Assembly: GCF_008000995.1 (NCBI RefSeq)
Contig: NZ_CP042828.1
Span: forward strand, 3,090,882-3,154,881
Reading direction: 5' to 3'
Length of the DNA stretch: 64,000 bases
From: Ruania zhangjianzhongii
Lineage (GTDB): Bacteria > Actinomycetota > Actinomycetes > Actinomycetales > Beutenbergiaceae
Made by a program: the position numbers and the translations under genes. Shown here one piece after another: positions 50,435 to 64,000 of this stretch; position 1 is the first letter of the stretch; every line of letters starts with the position of its first letter. Under the pieces are notes generated by a model that was given only the letters and a program-made list of their open reading frames with translations, searched no databases and was not told the origin of the DNA.

Positions 50435-51733
50435 TCACGCGGGTGGTGCGGTGTGCTCGCCGGCAGAGTCGGCGGCGGCAGAGGCAACCGCCAACGATTT
50501 CCGGCCACGGCGGACCAGCGCCAGGTTGCCGGCGAGCAGATCAGCCGCGGCGATCGGCGCATCGGCGTCAGCGACCTTCACGTTGTTCAGGTACGCGCCA
50601 CCGGACTCGATCACGCGGCGAGCCGCCTTGCGGCCCTTCTCCAGCCCGGTGGCCACCAGTGCGTCCACTGCCGTCGACTCCCCCGGCGTGATGCCACCGC
50701 GTGGCAGCTCGGCCACAGCGTCGGTGAGGGTCGCCGCGTCCAACGCCTGCAGGTCCCCGCTGCCGAACAGCGCGGCGGAGGCGGCCTCGACCCGATCGGT
50801 CGCATCCGGCCCGTGCACCAGCGCGGTGACCTCTCGGGCGAGGCTGCGCTGGGCGGCACGTGCTTTGGGGGCGGCGCGGGTCTGTTCGGCCAGTTCCTCG
50901 ATCTCCACTCGGCTGAGGAAGGTGAAGGTCTTCAACCAGTCGATCGCGTCCGCATCCGCGGCGTTCAGCCAGAACTGGTAGAAGGCGTAGGGACTCATCA
51001 TGTCCGGCGCTAGCCAGACCGCCCCGCCTTCGGTCTTTCCGAACTTGGTGCCGTCGGCCTTGGTGATCAGCGGGGTGGTGAGCACGTGCGCGCTCTTGCC
51101 CTCCACCTTGTGAATCAGGTCCACCCCGGAGAGCAGGTTGCCCCACTGGTCGTTGCCACCGGTCTGCAGAGTGCACCCGTACCGCCGGTAAAGCTCCAGG
51201 TAGTCCATCCCCTGCAGGATCTGGTAGCTGAACTCGGTGAAGCTGATTCCGTCCTCGCTGGCCAGGCGCCGCGCGACGGTGTCCTTGGCGAGCATGGTGC
51301 CGAGCCGGTAGTGCTTGCCGATCTCCCGGAGGAAGTCGATCGCGGACAACGGTGCGGTCCAGTCCAGGTTGTTCACCAGCAGCGCGGGGTTGTCCCCGTC
51401 GAAGTCGAGGAACCGGGAGACCTGCGCCTTCAACCGTTCGGTCCACTCGGCCACCACATCCTTGGTGTTCATCGTGCGCTCACCGGACATCCGCGGGTCA
51501 CCGATCATCCCAGTGGCACCGCCGACCAGCGCGATCGCCCGGTGTCCGGCCTGCTGCAAGTGACGCAGCAGGACGAGCTGCACCAGGTGGCCGTGGTGCA
51601 GGCTGGGTCCGGTCGGGTCGAACCCGCAGTAGTAGGTGACCGGTCCGCTCGAGAGTGCCTCCTCCAGGGCCGCTAGGTCGGTGGACTGGGCAATCAGTCC
51701 ACGCCAGCGCAACTCGTCGAGAATCTCGTTCAC
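50435..51733 (-). CDS. tyrS: Tyrosyl-tRNA synthetase
   Basis: The 432-residue class I synthetase has YCGFDPTGPSLHHGHLVQLV (HIGH region) near residue 35, GDPRMSGERT near 78, GNDQWGNLLSG near 200 and the KMSKS-equivalent KFGKTEGG near 240, with a C-terminal S4 RNA-binding domain (GGAYLNNVKV). GTG at 51733 follows GAAGGAAGG. The mpg-tyrS order is as in Mycobacterium (Rv1688-Rv1689). Confidence 0.95.
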   Translation of the reverse strand: MNEILDELRWRGLIAQSTDLAALEEALSSGPVTYYCGFDPTGPSLHHGHLVQLVLLRHLQQAGHRAIALVGGATGMIGDPRMSGERTMNTKDVVAEWTERLKAQVSRFLDFDGDNPALLVNNLDWTAPLSAIDFLREIGKHYRLGTMLAKDTVARRLASEDGISFTEFSYQILQGMDYLELYRRYGCTLQTGGNDQWGNLLSGVDLIHKVEGKSAHVLTTPLITKADGTKFGKTEGGAVWLAPDMMSPYAFYQFWLNAADADAIDWLKTFTFLSRVEIEELAEQTRAAPKARAAQRSLAREVTALVHGPDATDRVEAASAALFGSGDLQALDAATLTDAVAELPRGGITPGESTAVDALVATGLEKGRKAARRVIESGGAYLNNVKVADADAPIAAADLLAGNLALVRRGRKSLAVASAAADSAGEHTAPPA

Positions 51734-51806
51734 GTCTACCTTCCTTCGCTGCAGCGCGCCTACCGTCTGCCGACTGGTGCCGACAGTCCGGGACGCCGGG
51801 CCAACC

Positions 51807-52448
51807 CTACCGGCGGCGGCTGCGCACCTGGCCCGGCCGGTAGGCACTCACGTGCCGGTCCTCGGTCAGCCAGAACCGCCACGGGAAGCGCTTCTCGCCA
51901 CCGGCACCGCTGACCCCGACGCGCGGTCCGGTGCTGATCTGCTCGGCGCCGACCTGGCCTGCGCCGGTGAGCAGCAACCCACGCCCAGGGGCGGGCTCGG
52001 ACAATCCCACGGCCACGCCGTCGTCCTCCCGGGTGAGAGCTAGCGCCACAGTGAGCCGCGCCGGCCCCCGGGCGAGATCGACGTCGGTGCGGCACACCCC
52101 GGCGGCCTGACGCCGCCGCCGGGCGGTCTCCACCCCAGCCATCACCTCCCCGGAACGCAGCAGCACCGCTGACGACTCGCCGTCGGGCGAACAGACGAGA
52201 TTCATACAGTGGTGCAGCCCCAGATGCCGGTAGATGTAGAGATGGCCAGGCGGGCCGAACATCGTGACCGTGCGGGCACTGGCGCCGCGGTAGGCGTGCG
52301 ATCCCGGGTCCGATGTGCCCTGATAGGCCTCCACCTCGGTCAGTCGCACGCTGACCGCGTCGGCACCCTCGCCGCAGGTGAGCACGGCCCCGAGCAGCAG
52401 CGGAGCGACCTCGGTTGCTGGCCGGGTCAGGTCGAGCACGCGAGTCAT
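51807..52448 (-). CDS. mpg: 3-methyladenine DNA glycosylase (AAG/Mpg family)
   Basis: The 213-residue protein has the AAG family signatures VRLTEVEAYQGTSDPGSHAY (catalytic Glu), VTMFGPPGHLYIYRHLGLHH and LARGPARLTVALAL. It excises alkylated purines. It is followed 73 bases later by tyrS. The ATG at 52448 overlaps the P-loop kinase stop (ATGA). Confidence 0.93.
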   Translation of the reverse strand: MTRVLDLTRPATEVAPLLLGAVLTCGEGADAVSVRLTEVEAYQGTSDPGSHAYRGASARTVTMFGPPGHLYIYRHLGLHHCMNLVCSPDGESSAVLLRSGEVMAGVETARRRRQAAGVCRTDVDLARGPARLTVALALTREDDGVAVGLSEPAPGRGLLLTGAGQVGAEQISTGPRVGVSGAGGEKRFPWRFWLTEDRHVSAYRPGQVRSRRR

Positions 52449-53008
52449 GAGGTGATCCTGCCCCAACCGTCCACGCGCACCTGCGCCAGATCGCGGGTAC
52501 GGACTCGGGCGAAGACCTCCCGTTCCTCGCGCATCCACTCGCGCCAGTGCCCCTCGGCGGCCACACCGTCCCGGGCCAGGCCGCGGGCCAGGCGCATAGC
52601 GTCGTCGGCCGACACCCAAACGATCACCGAGAAGAAGCCGCGGGTGCCGGCGCGCACGCAGCCCACACCTTCCACCACGAGGGTGCCGCCGGGGTGCACC
52701 TCGTGGGTCTCGGCGAGCTCTTCGGCGTGCCAGTCGTAGCGGCGGTAGCGTCCCACCCGGCCCAACCAGAGTGGGGCGAGGATCTCCTCCCGGAGCCGGT
52801 CGGCGGAGCCTTCCAGCCCGCTCCAGCCCAGGTAGAGGTCGTCCATCTGCACCAGCTGGGCACCCGCGGCGTCGGCGAGCGCACCGGCCAGAGTGGTCTT
52901 ACCCGAGCCGGCCGGCCCGTCCACAGCGATCACTGTGGTGGTCCCGCACTGCGGTCCGCGCGCCCGGGCCAGCCGGGTGATCGACTCGAGAGTCTCGGTC
53001 GGGATCAT
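52445..53008 (-). CDS. P-loop NTPase, uridine kinase-like
   Basis: The 187-residue protein has Walker A VDGPAGSGKTTLAGALAD near residue 30 and a DDLYLGWSGLEG segment typical of uridine/phosphoribulokinase-like kinases, but no full uridine kinase signature. The substrate is unknown. ATG 53008 is the conservative start; a TTG at 53023, forming TTGA with the argH stop, would add five residues and couple translation to argH. It connects the arg cluster to mpg-tyrS. Confidence 0.8.
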   Translation of the reverse strand: MIPTETLESITRLARARGPQCGTTTVIAVDGPAGSGKTTLAGALADAAGAQLVQMDDLYLGWSGLEGSADRLREEILAPLWLGRVGRYRRYDWHAEELAETHEVHPGGTLVVEGVGCVRAGTRGFFSVIVWVSADDAMRLARGLARDGVAAEGHWREWMREEREVFARVRTRDLAQVRVDGWGRITS

Positions 53009-53019
53009 GTCCGTGCCGA

Positions 53020-56407
<3,388 letters not shown>

Positions 56408-56423
56408 CGGGGGCACCCCGCCC

Positions 56424-58645
<2,222 letters not shown>

Positions 58646-59608
58646 TTACGACTCCTTCTGGGTGGGACCAGCGGCAGGTGCGGTCTGCACCTGGGTGGCT
58701 GCGCCGTCGTCGGTGGGCACGACCATCGTGCCCACCCCTTCGGTGGTGAAGATCTCCAGCAGCAGCGAGTGTGGCTGCCGGCCGTCGATCACGTGCGCCT
58801 GGGACACTCCGCCGGTGACGGCGCGCAGGCAGGCTTCCATCTTCGGCACCATGCCGGAGGCAAGGCCGGGCAGGATCTCGGCCAGGTGGGCGGCGTCGAT
58901 CTGCCGGATCAGCGAGCTGGGGTCCGGCCAGTGGGCGTACAGACCCTCGACGTCGGTGAGCACCACCAGCTTCTGCGCGCCCAGGGCGGTGGCCAGCGCG
59001 GCCGCGGCGGTGTCGGCGTTGACGTTGAGCACGTCACCGGGCTGGTCCACATCCGGGGCGATCGTGGAGATCACCGGGATCCGGCCGGCGTCCAGCAGAT
59101 CGACCACAGCACGCGGGTTGACCCCGATCACGTCACCGACCAGTCCGACGTCCACGCTCTCGCCGTCGACGATCGCCTGCCGTTTGCGGGCGGAAAACAG
59201 GCCGCCATCCTCACCGGAGATGCCCACGGCGAGTGGCCGGCGCTCGTTCAGCCGGCTGACCAGATCGCGCTGCACCTTGCCGGTGAGCACCATCCGCACC
59301 ACGTCCATCACCTCGGGGGTGGTCACCCGGAGCCCGCCCCGGAACTCGGTGACCAGGCCGAGTCGGTCGAGCATCGCGGAGATCTGTGGTCCGCCACCGT
59401 GCACCACCACCGGTTTGAGTCCGGCGTAGCGGAAGAAGCGGACGTCGTCGGCGAAGGCGCGCTCGAGGTTCGCATCGACCATGGCGTTGCCGCCGAACTT
59501 GATCACCACGATGGCGCCGGCGAAGGACTCCAGCCAAGGCAGGGCTTCGACCAGGACCTCAGCCTTCTGCTGCGGGGCGAGGCCGTCGGGGATAGTGGGA
59601 GTGTTCAT
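58646..59608 (-). CDS. argB: Acetylglutamate kinase
   Basis: The 320-residue kinase phosphorylates N-acetylglutamate. It has [11 protein letters not shown] near residue 36, [18 protein letters not shown] near 70 and [18 protein letters not shown]. The N-terminal helix ([14 protein letters not shown]) is the part that mediates arginine feedback inhibition in hexameric enzymes, so this one is probably inhibited by arginine. The C-terminal tail of about 25 residues is extra. Confidence 0.95.
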   Translation of the reverse strand: MNTPTIPDGLAPQQKAEVLVEALPWLESFAGAIVVIKFGGNAMVDANLERAFADDVRFFRYAGLKPVVVHGGGPQISAMLDRLGLVTEFRGGLRVTTPEVMDVVRMVLTGKVQRDLVSRLNERRPLAVGISGEDGGLFSARKRQAIVDGESVDVGLVGDVIGVNPRAVVDLLDAGRIPVISTIAPDVDQPGDVLNVNADTAAAALATALGAQKLVVLTDVEGLYAHWPDPSSLIRQIDAAHLAEILPGLASGMVPKMEACLRAVTGGVSQAHVIDGRQPHSLLLEIFTTEGVGTMVVPTDDGAATQVQTAPAAGPTQKES

Positions 59609-59620
59609 GGGAGGAGGCCC

Positions 59621-60796
59621 TCACGTGGAGTAGGCACTGTTCTCGTGCACGTAGTCGTGGGTCAGGTCGTTGGTCCAGATGGTGGCGCTGGCCTCGCCGG
59701 CGTGCAGGTCGATGACCACGTGTACCTCTCGGTCGGCGGCCAGGTCGAGCTGGGTGGGGTCCTCGTGGGCGCCGCCGGCGCGGCAGATCAGCAGCCCGTT
59801 GATGCGCACGTCCAACTCTGCGGGGTCGAACGGGGCGACCGTTTCCGGGACGGTGCCGACCTGGGCGATGATCCGGCCCCAGTTCGGGTCGTTGCCGAAC
59901 ATCGCGGCCTTGAACAGGTTCGAGCGGGTGACCGCGCGGCCGACGGCGACCGCGGCGGCCTCGTCGCTGGCGCCGACGACCTCGACGGCGATGTCGTGGC
60001 TGGCGCCCTCGGCGTCGGCGATCAGTGCTCGGGCGAGCTGGGCGCAGGCGGACTGGATCGCGGCGGCGAGCTCGTCGGCGCCGGGAGTGACGCCGCTGGC
60101 GCCGGAGCTCATCAGCAGCACGGTGTCCGAGGTGGACATGCAGCCGTCGGAGTCGATCCGGTCGAAGGTGGTGGCAGTGGCGGCGCGCAGGGCCGCATCG
60201 GCGGTGGCGGCGTCCACGACGGCGTCGGTGGTGAGTACCACGAGCATCGTGGCCAGTGCGGGGGCGAGCATGCCGGCACCCTTGGCCATCCCGCCCACGG
60301 ACCAACCCGGCCCCTCGACGAGCACCTGCTTCTGAACCGTGTCGGTGGTCATGATCGCGGTGGCAGCGGCTGGGCCGCCGTCGGTGGACAGTCCGGCGAC
60401 GGCGCCGTCCAGCCCGGCGAGCAGGGTGTGCGCGGCCAGCGGGACGCCGATCAGACCGGTGGAGCAGACCACCACATCGGCGGCCGAAGCGCCGAGCAAG
60501 TTCGCGGTCTTCTCCGCGGTGGCGTGCGCGTGCGCGAAACCTGCCGGTCCGGTGGCCACGTTCGCACCGCCGGAGTTGAGCACCACGGCGCGGACGATGT
60601 TGTCGGTGACCACCTGGCGGGACCAGGTCACCGGGGCACCGACCACGCGGTTGCTGGTGAACACGGCGGCACCGACCTGGTCCGGGCCGTCGTTGACGAC
60701 CAGGGCCAGGTCCGGGGTGCCGGAGGCCTTCAGTCCGGCGGTGACGCCGGCGGCCCGGAAGCCCCGTGGGGCGGTGACGCCGGCGGTGCCAGTCAT
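59621..60796 (-). CDS. argJ: Bifunctional glutamate N-acetyltransferase/ornithine acetyltransferase
   Basis: The 391-residue precursor cleaves itself at the Thr in [16 protein letters not shown] near residue 190 into alpha and beta chains. It recycles the acetyl group between acetylornithine and glutamate, so no argA or argE is needed. Other signatures are STGLIGVPL and [17 protein letters not shown]. The ATG overlaps the argC stop (ATGA). Confidence 0.95.
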   Translation of the reverse strand: MTGTAGVTAPRGFRAAGVTAGLKASGTPDLALVVNDGPDQVGAAVFTSNRVVGAPVTWSRQVVTDNIVRAVVLNSGGANVATGPAGFAHAHATAEKTANLLGASAADVVVCSTGLIGVPLAAHTLLAGLDGAVAGLSTDGGPAAATAIMTTDTVQKQVLVEGPGWSVGGMAKGAGMLAPALATMLVVLTTDAVVDAATADAALRAATATTFDRIDSDGCMSTSDTVLLMSSGASGVTPGADELAAAIQSACAQLARALIADAEGASHDIAVEVVGASDEAAAVAVGRAVTRSNLFKAAMFGNDPNWGRIIAQVGTVPETVAPFDPAELDVRINGLLICRAGGAHEDPTQLDLAADREVHVVIDLHAGEASATIWTNDLTHDYVHENSAYST

Positions 60797-61857
60797 GGGG
60801 CTACTCCCTCGGTGGTCAGGCCCAGCGTCTCGGAAAGGCCGAGGGCGAGGTTCATCGACTGCACGGCGGCGCCGGCGGTGCCCTTGACCAGGTTGTCGAT
60901 CGCGCACATGCTCACCACCCGCCCGGCTCGCTCGTCAATAGCCACCTGCACCAGCGCGGTGTTCGCACCGGTGGTGGCCGCAGTGGTCGGCCACTGCCCC
61001 TCCGGGAGGAGCTGCACGAACGGTTCACCGGCATAGTGCTGGGCCCAAGCAGCCCGGATCGAAGCGGCGTCCGCACCCTCGGCGAGCGGCGCCGTCGTGG
61101 TGGCAAGGATGCCCCGGGACATCGGGACGAGCACGGGGGTGAAGGAAAGACGCACCGATGCTGCGCCGGCCACCCGCAGGTTCTGCTCGATCTCCGGGAT
61201 GTGCCGGTGCGTGCCGCCGACGGCGTACGGTGCGGCGGAGCCGATCCCTTCGGCGGCGAGCAGGTGCGGTTTGAGCGCCTTGCCGGCACCGGAGTAGCCG
61301 ACAGCGAGCACGGCGACCAGGTCGCTCGCCTCGATCACCCCGGCGGCCACGCCGGGCTGGATGCCCAGGGTGACGGCGGTGACGTTGCAGCCGGGGACGG
61401 CGATCTGGCGGGCGCCGGCCAGCGTCTCCCGCTGCTGCGTTGCGCGCACCTCGCCGGCATGGAGCAGCTCGGGCATCCCGTAGGGCCAAGCACCGGTGTG
61501 TGCGCTGCCGTAGAAGGCTTCCCAGTCCTCGGCATCGGTGAGGCGGTGGTCGGCCCCGCAGTCCAGGATCAGTGCGTCCGAACCCGCCGCCTCGAGCTCG
61601 GCGGCGATCGCGCCGGAGGCCCCGTGCGGTAGCGCGAGGATGACCACATCGTGGCCGAGCAGGCTCTCGACGGTGGTCGGAGCGAACGTGCGGTCGGCGA
61701 CGGCGCGCAGGTGCGGGTGGTGCTTGCCTACGCTCTCCCCCGCGTTCGTGTGCGCGGTGAGCGCGCCGACCTCGACTTCCGGGTGCGCGAGCAGCAGCCG
61801 GAGCGCCTCCGAGCCGGCATAGCCACTGGCCCCCGCGATCGCGACAGATACAGTCAT
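60793..61857 (-). CDS. argC: N-acetyl-gamma-glutamyl-phosphate reductase
   Basis: The 354-residue NADPH enzyme starts [20 protein letters not shown] with the GxSGYxG dinucleotide motif; the catalytic Cys is in [16 protein letters not shown] near residue 145. It is the first gene of the arg operon. ATG 61857 is chosen because a -10 box TATAGT ends seven bases before it; an ATG at 61863 would be inside that promoter. Confidence 0.95.
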   Translation of the reverse strand: MTVSVAIAGASGYAGSEALRLLLAHPEVEVGALTAHTNAGESVGKHHPHLRAVADRTFAPTTVESLLGHDVVILALPHGASGAIAAELEAAGSDALILDCGADHRLTDAEDWEAFYGSAHTGAWPYGMPELLHAGEVRATQQRETLAGARQIAVPGCNVTAVTLGIQPGVAAGVIEASDLVAVLAVGYSGAGKALKPHLLAAEGIGSAAPYAVGGTHRHIPEIEQNLRVAGAASVRLSFTPVLVPMSRGILATTTAPLAEGADAASIRAAWAQHYAGEPFVQLLPEGQWPTTAATTGANTALVQVAIDERAGRVVSMCAIDNLVKGTAGAAVQSMNLALGLSETLGLTTEGVAP

Positions 61858-61858
61858 G

Positions 61859-61872
61859 TGCATAACTATACA
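61859..61872 (-). promoter_or_regulatory. ARG-box-like operator and argC -10 box
   Basis: TGCATAACTATACA is a 14-base near-palindrome with arms TGCATA/TATACA resembling the TGAATA-type ARG box. It contains the -10 hexamer TATAGT (plus 61865-61870, minus strand) and reaches to two bases before the argC ATG. A weak -35, TGAACA, lies 18 bases upstream. ArgR bound here would cover the start of a leaderless argC transcript. Confidence 0.65.
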
Positions 61873-62039
61873 TCGTATTTGGCGTGCGTGTTCAGATTGC
61901 CGAGGCCACGACGTTCAGATGGCCGCGCCCGGTGTGTTCAGTTCGCCGTTTCCCATGCGCTCGGGCCGCTGACCACAGATGCTCGAACCGGTGTCGCGCG
62001 GTTCCGAGCAATGCCCTCGGATGCGGAAGAATGGACACC

Positions 62040-62696
62040 ATGGCTTCTACCACCATCGTTCAGGGCGCCGAGGTCGCCGACTATCCCACCATCCCTGCGG
62101 AGGCCGACCGCGGCCGGGTGCTGCGGGTCACCGAAGTAGGTGAGGATGTGTTGCACCACCCGTGCCGCCCGGTCACCGAGTTCGGCACCGAGGAGCTGCG
62201 CACCCTGGTGGACGACATGTTCGCCACCATGCTGATCGCGGAGGGGGTCGGCCTGGCGGCCAACCAGGTCGGCGTGGACCTCAAGCTGTTCGTCTACGAC
62301 CTGACCACCGATGACGGCGTTCGGTACGTGGGCCATGTCTGCAACCCGGTGATCGAAGTCCTTGGCGAGGAGACTGAGGAGATCGAGGAAGGCTGTCTGT
62401 CCGTGCCCGGACCCGGGGTGGACCTGTTCCGGCCGCTGCAGGTACGCCTCACTGGCGCGGATATCGAGGGCGAACCACTCAGCTATGCGGCTGAGGGGTA
62501 CCTGGCCCGCTGCTTCCAGCACGAGAGCGACCACCTGAACGGGCGGCTGTACATCGACCTAATCAGCAAGCGGAGCCGCAAACGAGTGCTCAAGGACATG
62601 GCGGAGCTGCGTCCGGAGGTGCTGGACCGGCGCGCTGAGCTCACCACCACCCACGGCAAGGAACCCGTCGCCTACCCCGACCAGCCGAACGTCTGA
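62040..62696 (+). CDS. def: Peptide deformylase
   Basis: The 218-residue metalloenzyme removes formyl groups from new proteins. Its three motifs are GVGLAANQVG (residues about 70-79), EEGCLSVPG (about 118) and CFQHESDHLNG (HExxH, about 157). The start ATG at 62040 has GGAAGA nine bases upstream; ATG at 62031 would be in the same frame with poorer spacing. A region of 168 bases separates it from the divergent argC gene. Confidence 0.94.
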   Translation: MASTTIVQGAEVADYPTIPAEADRGRVLRVTEVGEDVLHHPCRPVTEFGTEELRTLVDDMFATMLIAEGVGLAANQVGVDLKLFVYDLTTDDGVRYVGHVCNPVIEVLGEETEEIEEGCLSVPGPGVDLFRPLQVRLTGADIEGEPLSYAAEGYLARCFQHESDHLNGRLYIDLISKRSRKRVLKDMAELRPEVLDRRAELTTTHGKEPVAYPDQPNV

Positions 62697-62701
62697 TCGA
62701 G

Positions 62702-63304
62702 ATGGAACCGAGCGAGCTGTGCGGAGCGACCCTGACCGGGGCGAACTTCGAGGGTGCGGTGTGGATCGGCGCCGAGATCGACGAGCTGGAGCTGGACGAG
62801 GGCTCGCTGCGCCGGCTGCGCGCTGCCGAGGGCACCTGGGAGCGATGCACGTTCACCGATTGCGACGCCGGCGGAGCGGACCTGGCCGGCCTGACCACCC
62901 GGGACGTCGGGCTGATCCGCAGCACGCTCGACGGCGCCCGGCTGACCGGGTCCTCCTGGCTGCGGTCCCGCTGGCGCGAGGTCTCGCTCGAGGACGCCGT
63001 CGCGGACTCGCTGTCCGCCCACTCGGCACGCTGGACGGACGTGACGTTCACCCGCACCTCCCTGCGCCATGCGGACTTCACCGGGGCCGAGCTGTCCCGG
63101 GTGCGGTTCATCGACTGTGACCTGTCCGCTGCCCGGTTCGCCGGCCTGCGCGCACACCGGGTGACCTTCACCGGCTGCCGGATGGAGGGGATCTCGGGCG
63201 CGGACTCACTGCGCGGCGTCGAGCTCGCCTGGTCCGATGCGGTCAGCGCGCTACCGTCGTTGGCAGCCCAGCTCGGCATCAGCATCCAAGGAGAGAAACC
63301 GTGA
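62702..63304 (+). CDS. Pentapeptide-repeat protein
   Basis: The 200-residue protein has A(D/N)LXX-type repeats in two blocks (SELCGATLTGANFEGAVW at the start and SLRHADFTGAELSRVRFIDC near residue 120), predicted to form a right-handed quadrilateral beta helix. Such proteins may mimic DNA (gyrase protection) but most have unknown roles. It lies five bases after def and overlaps yggS by GTGA, so it is co-transcribed with both. Confidence 0.85.
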   Translation: MEPSELCGATLTGANFEGAVWIGAEIDELELDEGSLRRLRAAEGTWERCTFTDCDAGGADLAGLTTRDVGLIRSTLDGARLTGSSWLRSRWREVSLEDAVADSLSAHSARWTDVTFTRTSLRHADFTGAELSRVRFIDCDLSAARFAGLRAHRVTFTGCRMEGISGADSLRGVELAWSDAVSALPSLAAQLGISIQGEKP

Positions 63305-63999
63305 CCACGGTGAGCACCGCCGTCGCCGATATCCGAAGGCGGATCGACCGCGCCGCCGAGGCAGCCGGCCGCACCGACCAGGTGCGGCTGCTGCTCGCCG
63401 TCAAGACCGTGGACGCGCCACGGATCCGGGAGGCGCTGGCCACCGGCGAGACGCTCATCGGGCACAACCGCGCCCAGGAGCTGCGCGCCGTCGAACCTGA
63501 ACTCACCGACGTGGCGCACGAGAGCCACTTCATCGGTCACCTGCAGTCGAACAAGGTGAACCAGGTGATGGCCTGGGCGGACTGTGTGCAGAGCGTGGAC
63601 TCGCTCCGGCTGGCCGAGCGGCTGGACCGCGCGGCAGCAACCCGGGGCCGGGATGCCGGCGTGCTGATCCAGGTGAACACCTCCGGTGAGGACACCAAAG
63701 CCGGTGTGGACCCAGCCGAAGCGGAAGCGCTAGCCGAACAGGTCGCGGCCCTGGAGCACCTGCAGCTGCGCGGGTTCATGACGATCGGGGCGAACACCTC
63801 CGACGAGACTGCGGTGCGCGCCAGCTACACCGCGCTCGCACAGATCCGCGACCAGGTGGCCGGCAGCGGCGCGCCAGGTACCGAGCGGGCCACCGAACTG
63901 TCCATGGGGATGTCCGGCGACCTGGAGATCGCGATCGCCGCGGGGGCGACGATGGTGCGCGTGGGCACCGGGGTGTTCGGGACGCGGCCGGCGCCCTGA
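63301..63999 (+). CDS. YggS family PLP homeostasis protein
   Basis: The 232-residue fold-type III PLP protein has the lysine in LLLAVKTVDAPRI near residue 38, HFIGHLQSNKVNQV near 80 and LSMGMSGDLEIAIAAGATMV near 205, the YggS/PLPBP pattern. It binds PLP and balances vitamin B6 and amino acid pools. The GTG start overlaps the pentapeptide gene (GTGA). The stop is complete at 63999. Confidence 0.92.
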   Translation: MTTVSTAVADIRRRIDRAAEAAGRTDQVRLLLAVKTVDAPRIREALATGETLIGHNRAQELRAVEPELTDVAHESHFIGHLQSNKVNQVMAWADCVQSVDSLRLAERLDRAAATRGRDAGVLIQVNTSGEDTKAGVDPAEAEALAEQVAALEHLQLRGFMTIGANTSDETAVRASYTALAQIRDQVAGSGAPGTERATELSMGMSGDLEIAIAAGATMVRVGTGVFGTRPAP

Positions 64000-64000
64000 G

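Noticed and set aside
50179-50562. Open frames on both strands between the rRNA promoter and tyrS
   Set aside because: No ribosome binding site, no domain, and one overlaps tyrS antisense.

Overview
The window is 64 kb of GC-rich chromosome from a Gram-positive actinobacterium. The gene content and order (suf operon, fabG-inhA pair, tlyA-nadK-recN-steA-mctB block, mpg-tyrS, the arg cluster, GlgA/GlgC) are chromosomal core of Actinobacteria. Gene style (many GTG starts, 1-4 bp overlaps, an ArgF motif I associate with Micrococcales) suggests order Micrococcales, perhaps a Ruania/Beutenbergia-like organism; that placement is inference from memory, not a search. I see no phage, insertion sequence, integron, CRISPR array or tRNA gene.

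Layout. 1-8001 (minus strand): start of a GT4 glycosyltransferase, a heterodimeric ABC exporter, an SPFH/NfeD membrane pair, a lone ABC ATPase and a FAD monooxygenase. 8062-13040: an unknown protein, divergent glgA and glgC (ADP-glucose/glycogen or maltose-1-phosphate synthesis), serB and a membrane-anchored DNase I-fold phosphatase. 13114-16431: an orphan GT1 (macrolide-type) glycosyltransferase, a SixA-like phosphatase and the FAS-II pair fabG-fabI. 16559-19588: DUF3099, a small Cys/His protein, SURF1 and an ABC-F ATPase. 19678-27290: a GNAT acetyltransferase and the full SUF Fe-S assembly operon sufR-B-D-Rieske-C-S-U-T. 27609-30216: a DrrAB-type exporter and heme A synthase. 30328-44447: one long minus-strand run: a disordered RG-rich protein, HAD phosphatase, a 45-residue protein, tlyA, nadK, recN, steA, mctB/steB, a MraY/WecA-like protein, murJ, a glycosyltransferase, pyrG and a NUDIX hydrolase. 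44574-50112: one rRNA operon (16S-23S-5S, minus strand) with promoter, processing stems and terminator. 50435-61857: tyrS, mpg, a P-loop kinase and the complete arginine cluster argC-J-B-D-F-R-G-H. 62040-63999: def, a pentapeptide-repeat protein and a YggS-type PLP protein.

Regulation that can be read directly: (i) the suf promoter has a CAAC-N6-GTTG inverted repeat whose six-base spacer is the -10 hexamer, the geometry of the cyanobacterial SufR operator; (ii) argC has a TATAGT -10 box seven bases before its ATG, overlapped by an ARG-box-like palindrome; (iii) at least seven genes have a -10 hexamer ending 6-7 bases before the start codon and no Shine-Dalgarno, so they are probably translated from leaderless mRNAs. 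One essential gene, pyrG, is interrupted by one extra base in a run of five identical bases, probably a sequence error. I did not find a convincing new defence or mobile system; the most interesting observations are regulatory sites and a few unexplained small or disordered proteins.
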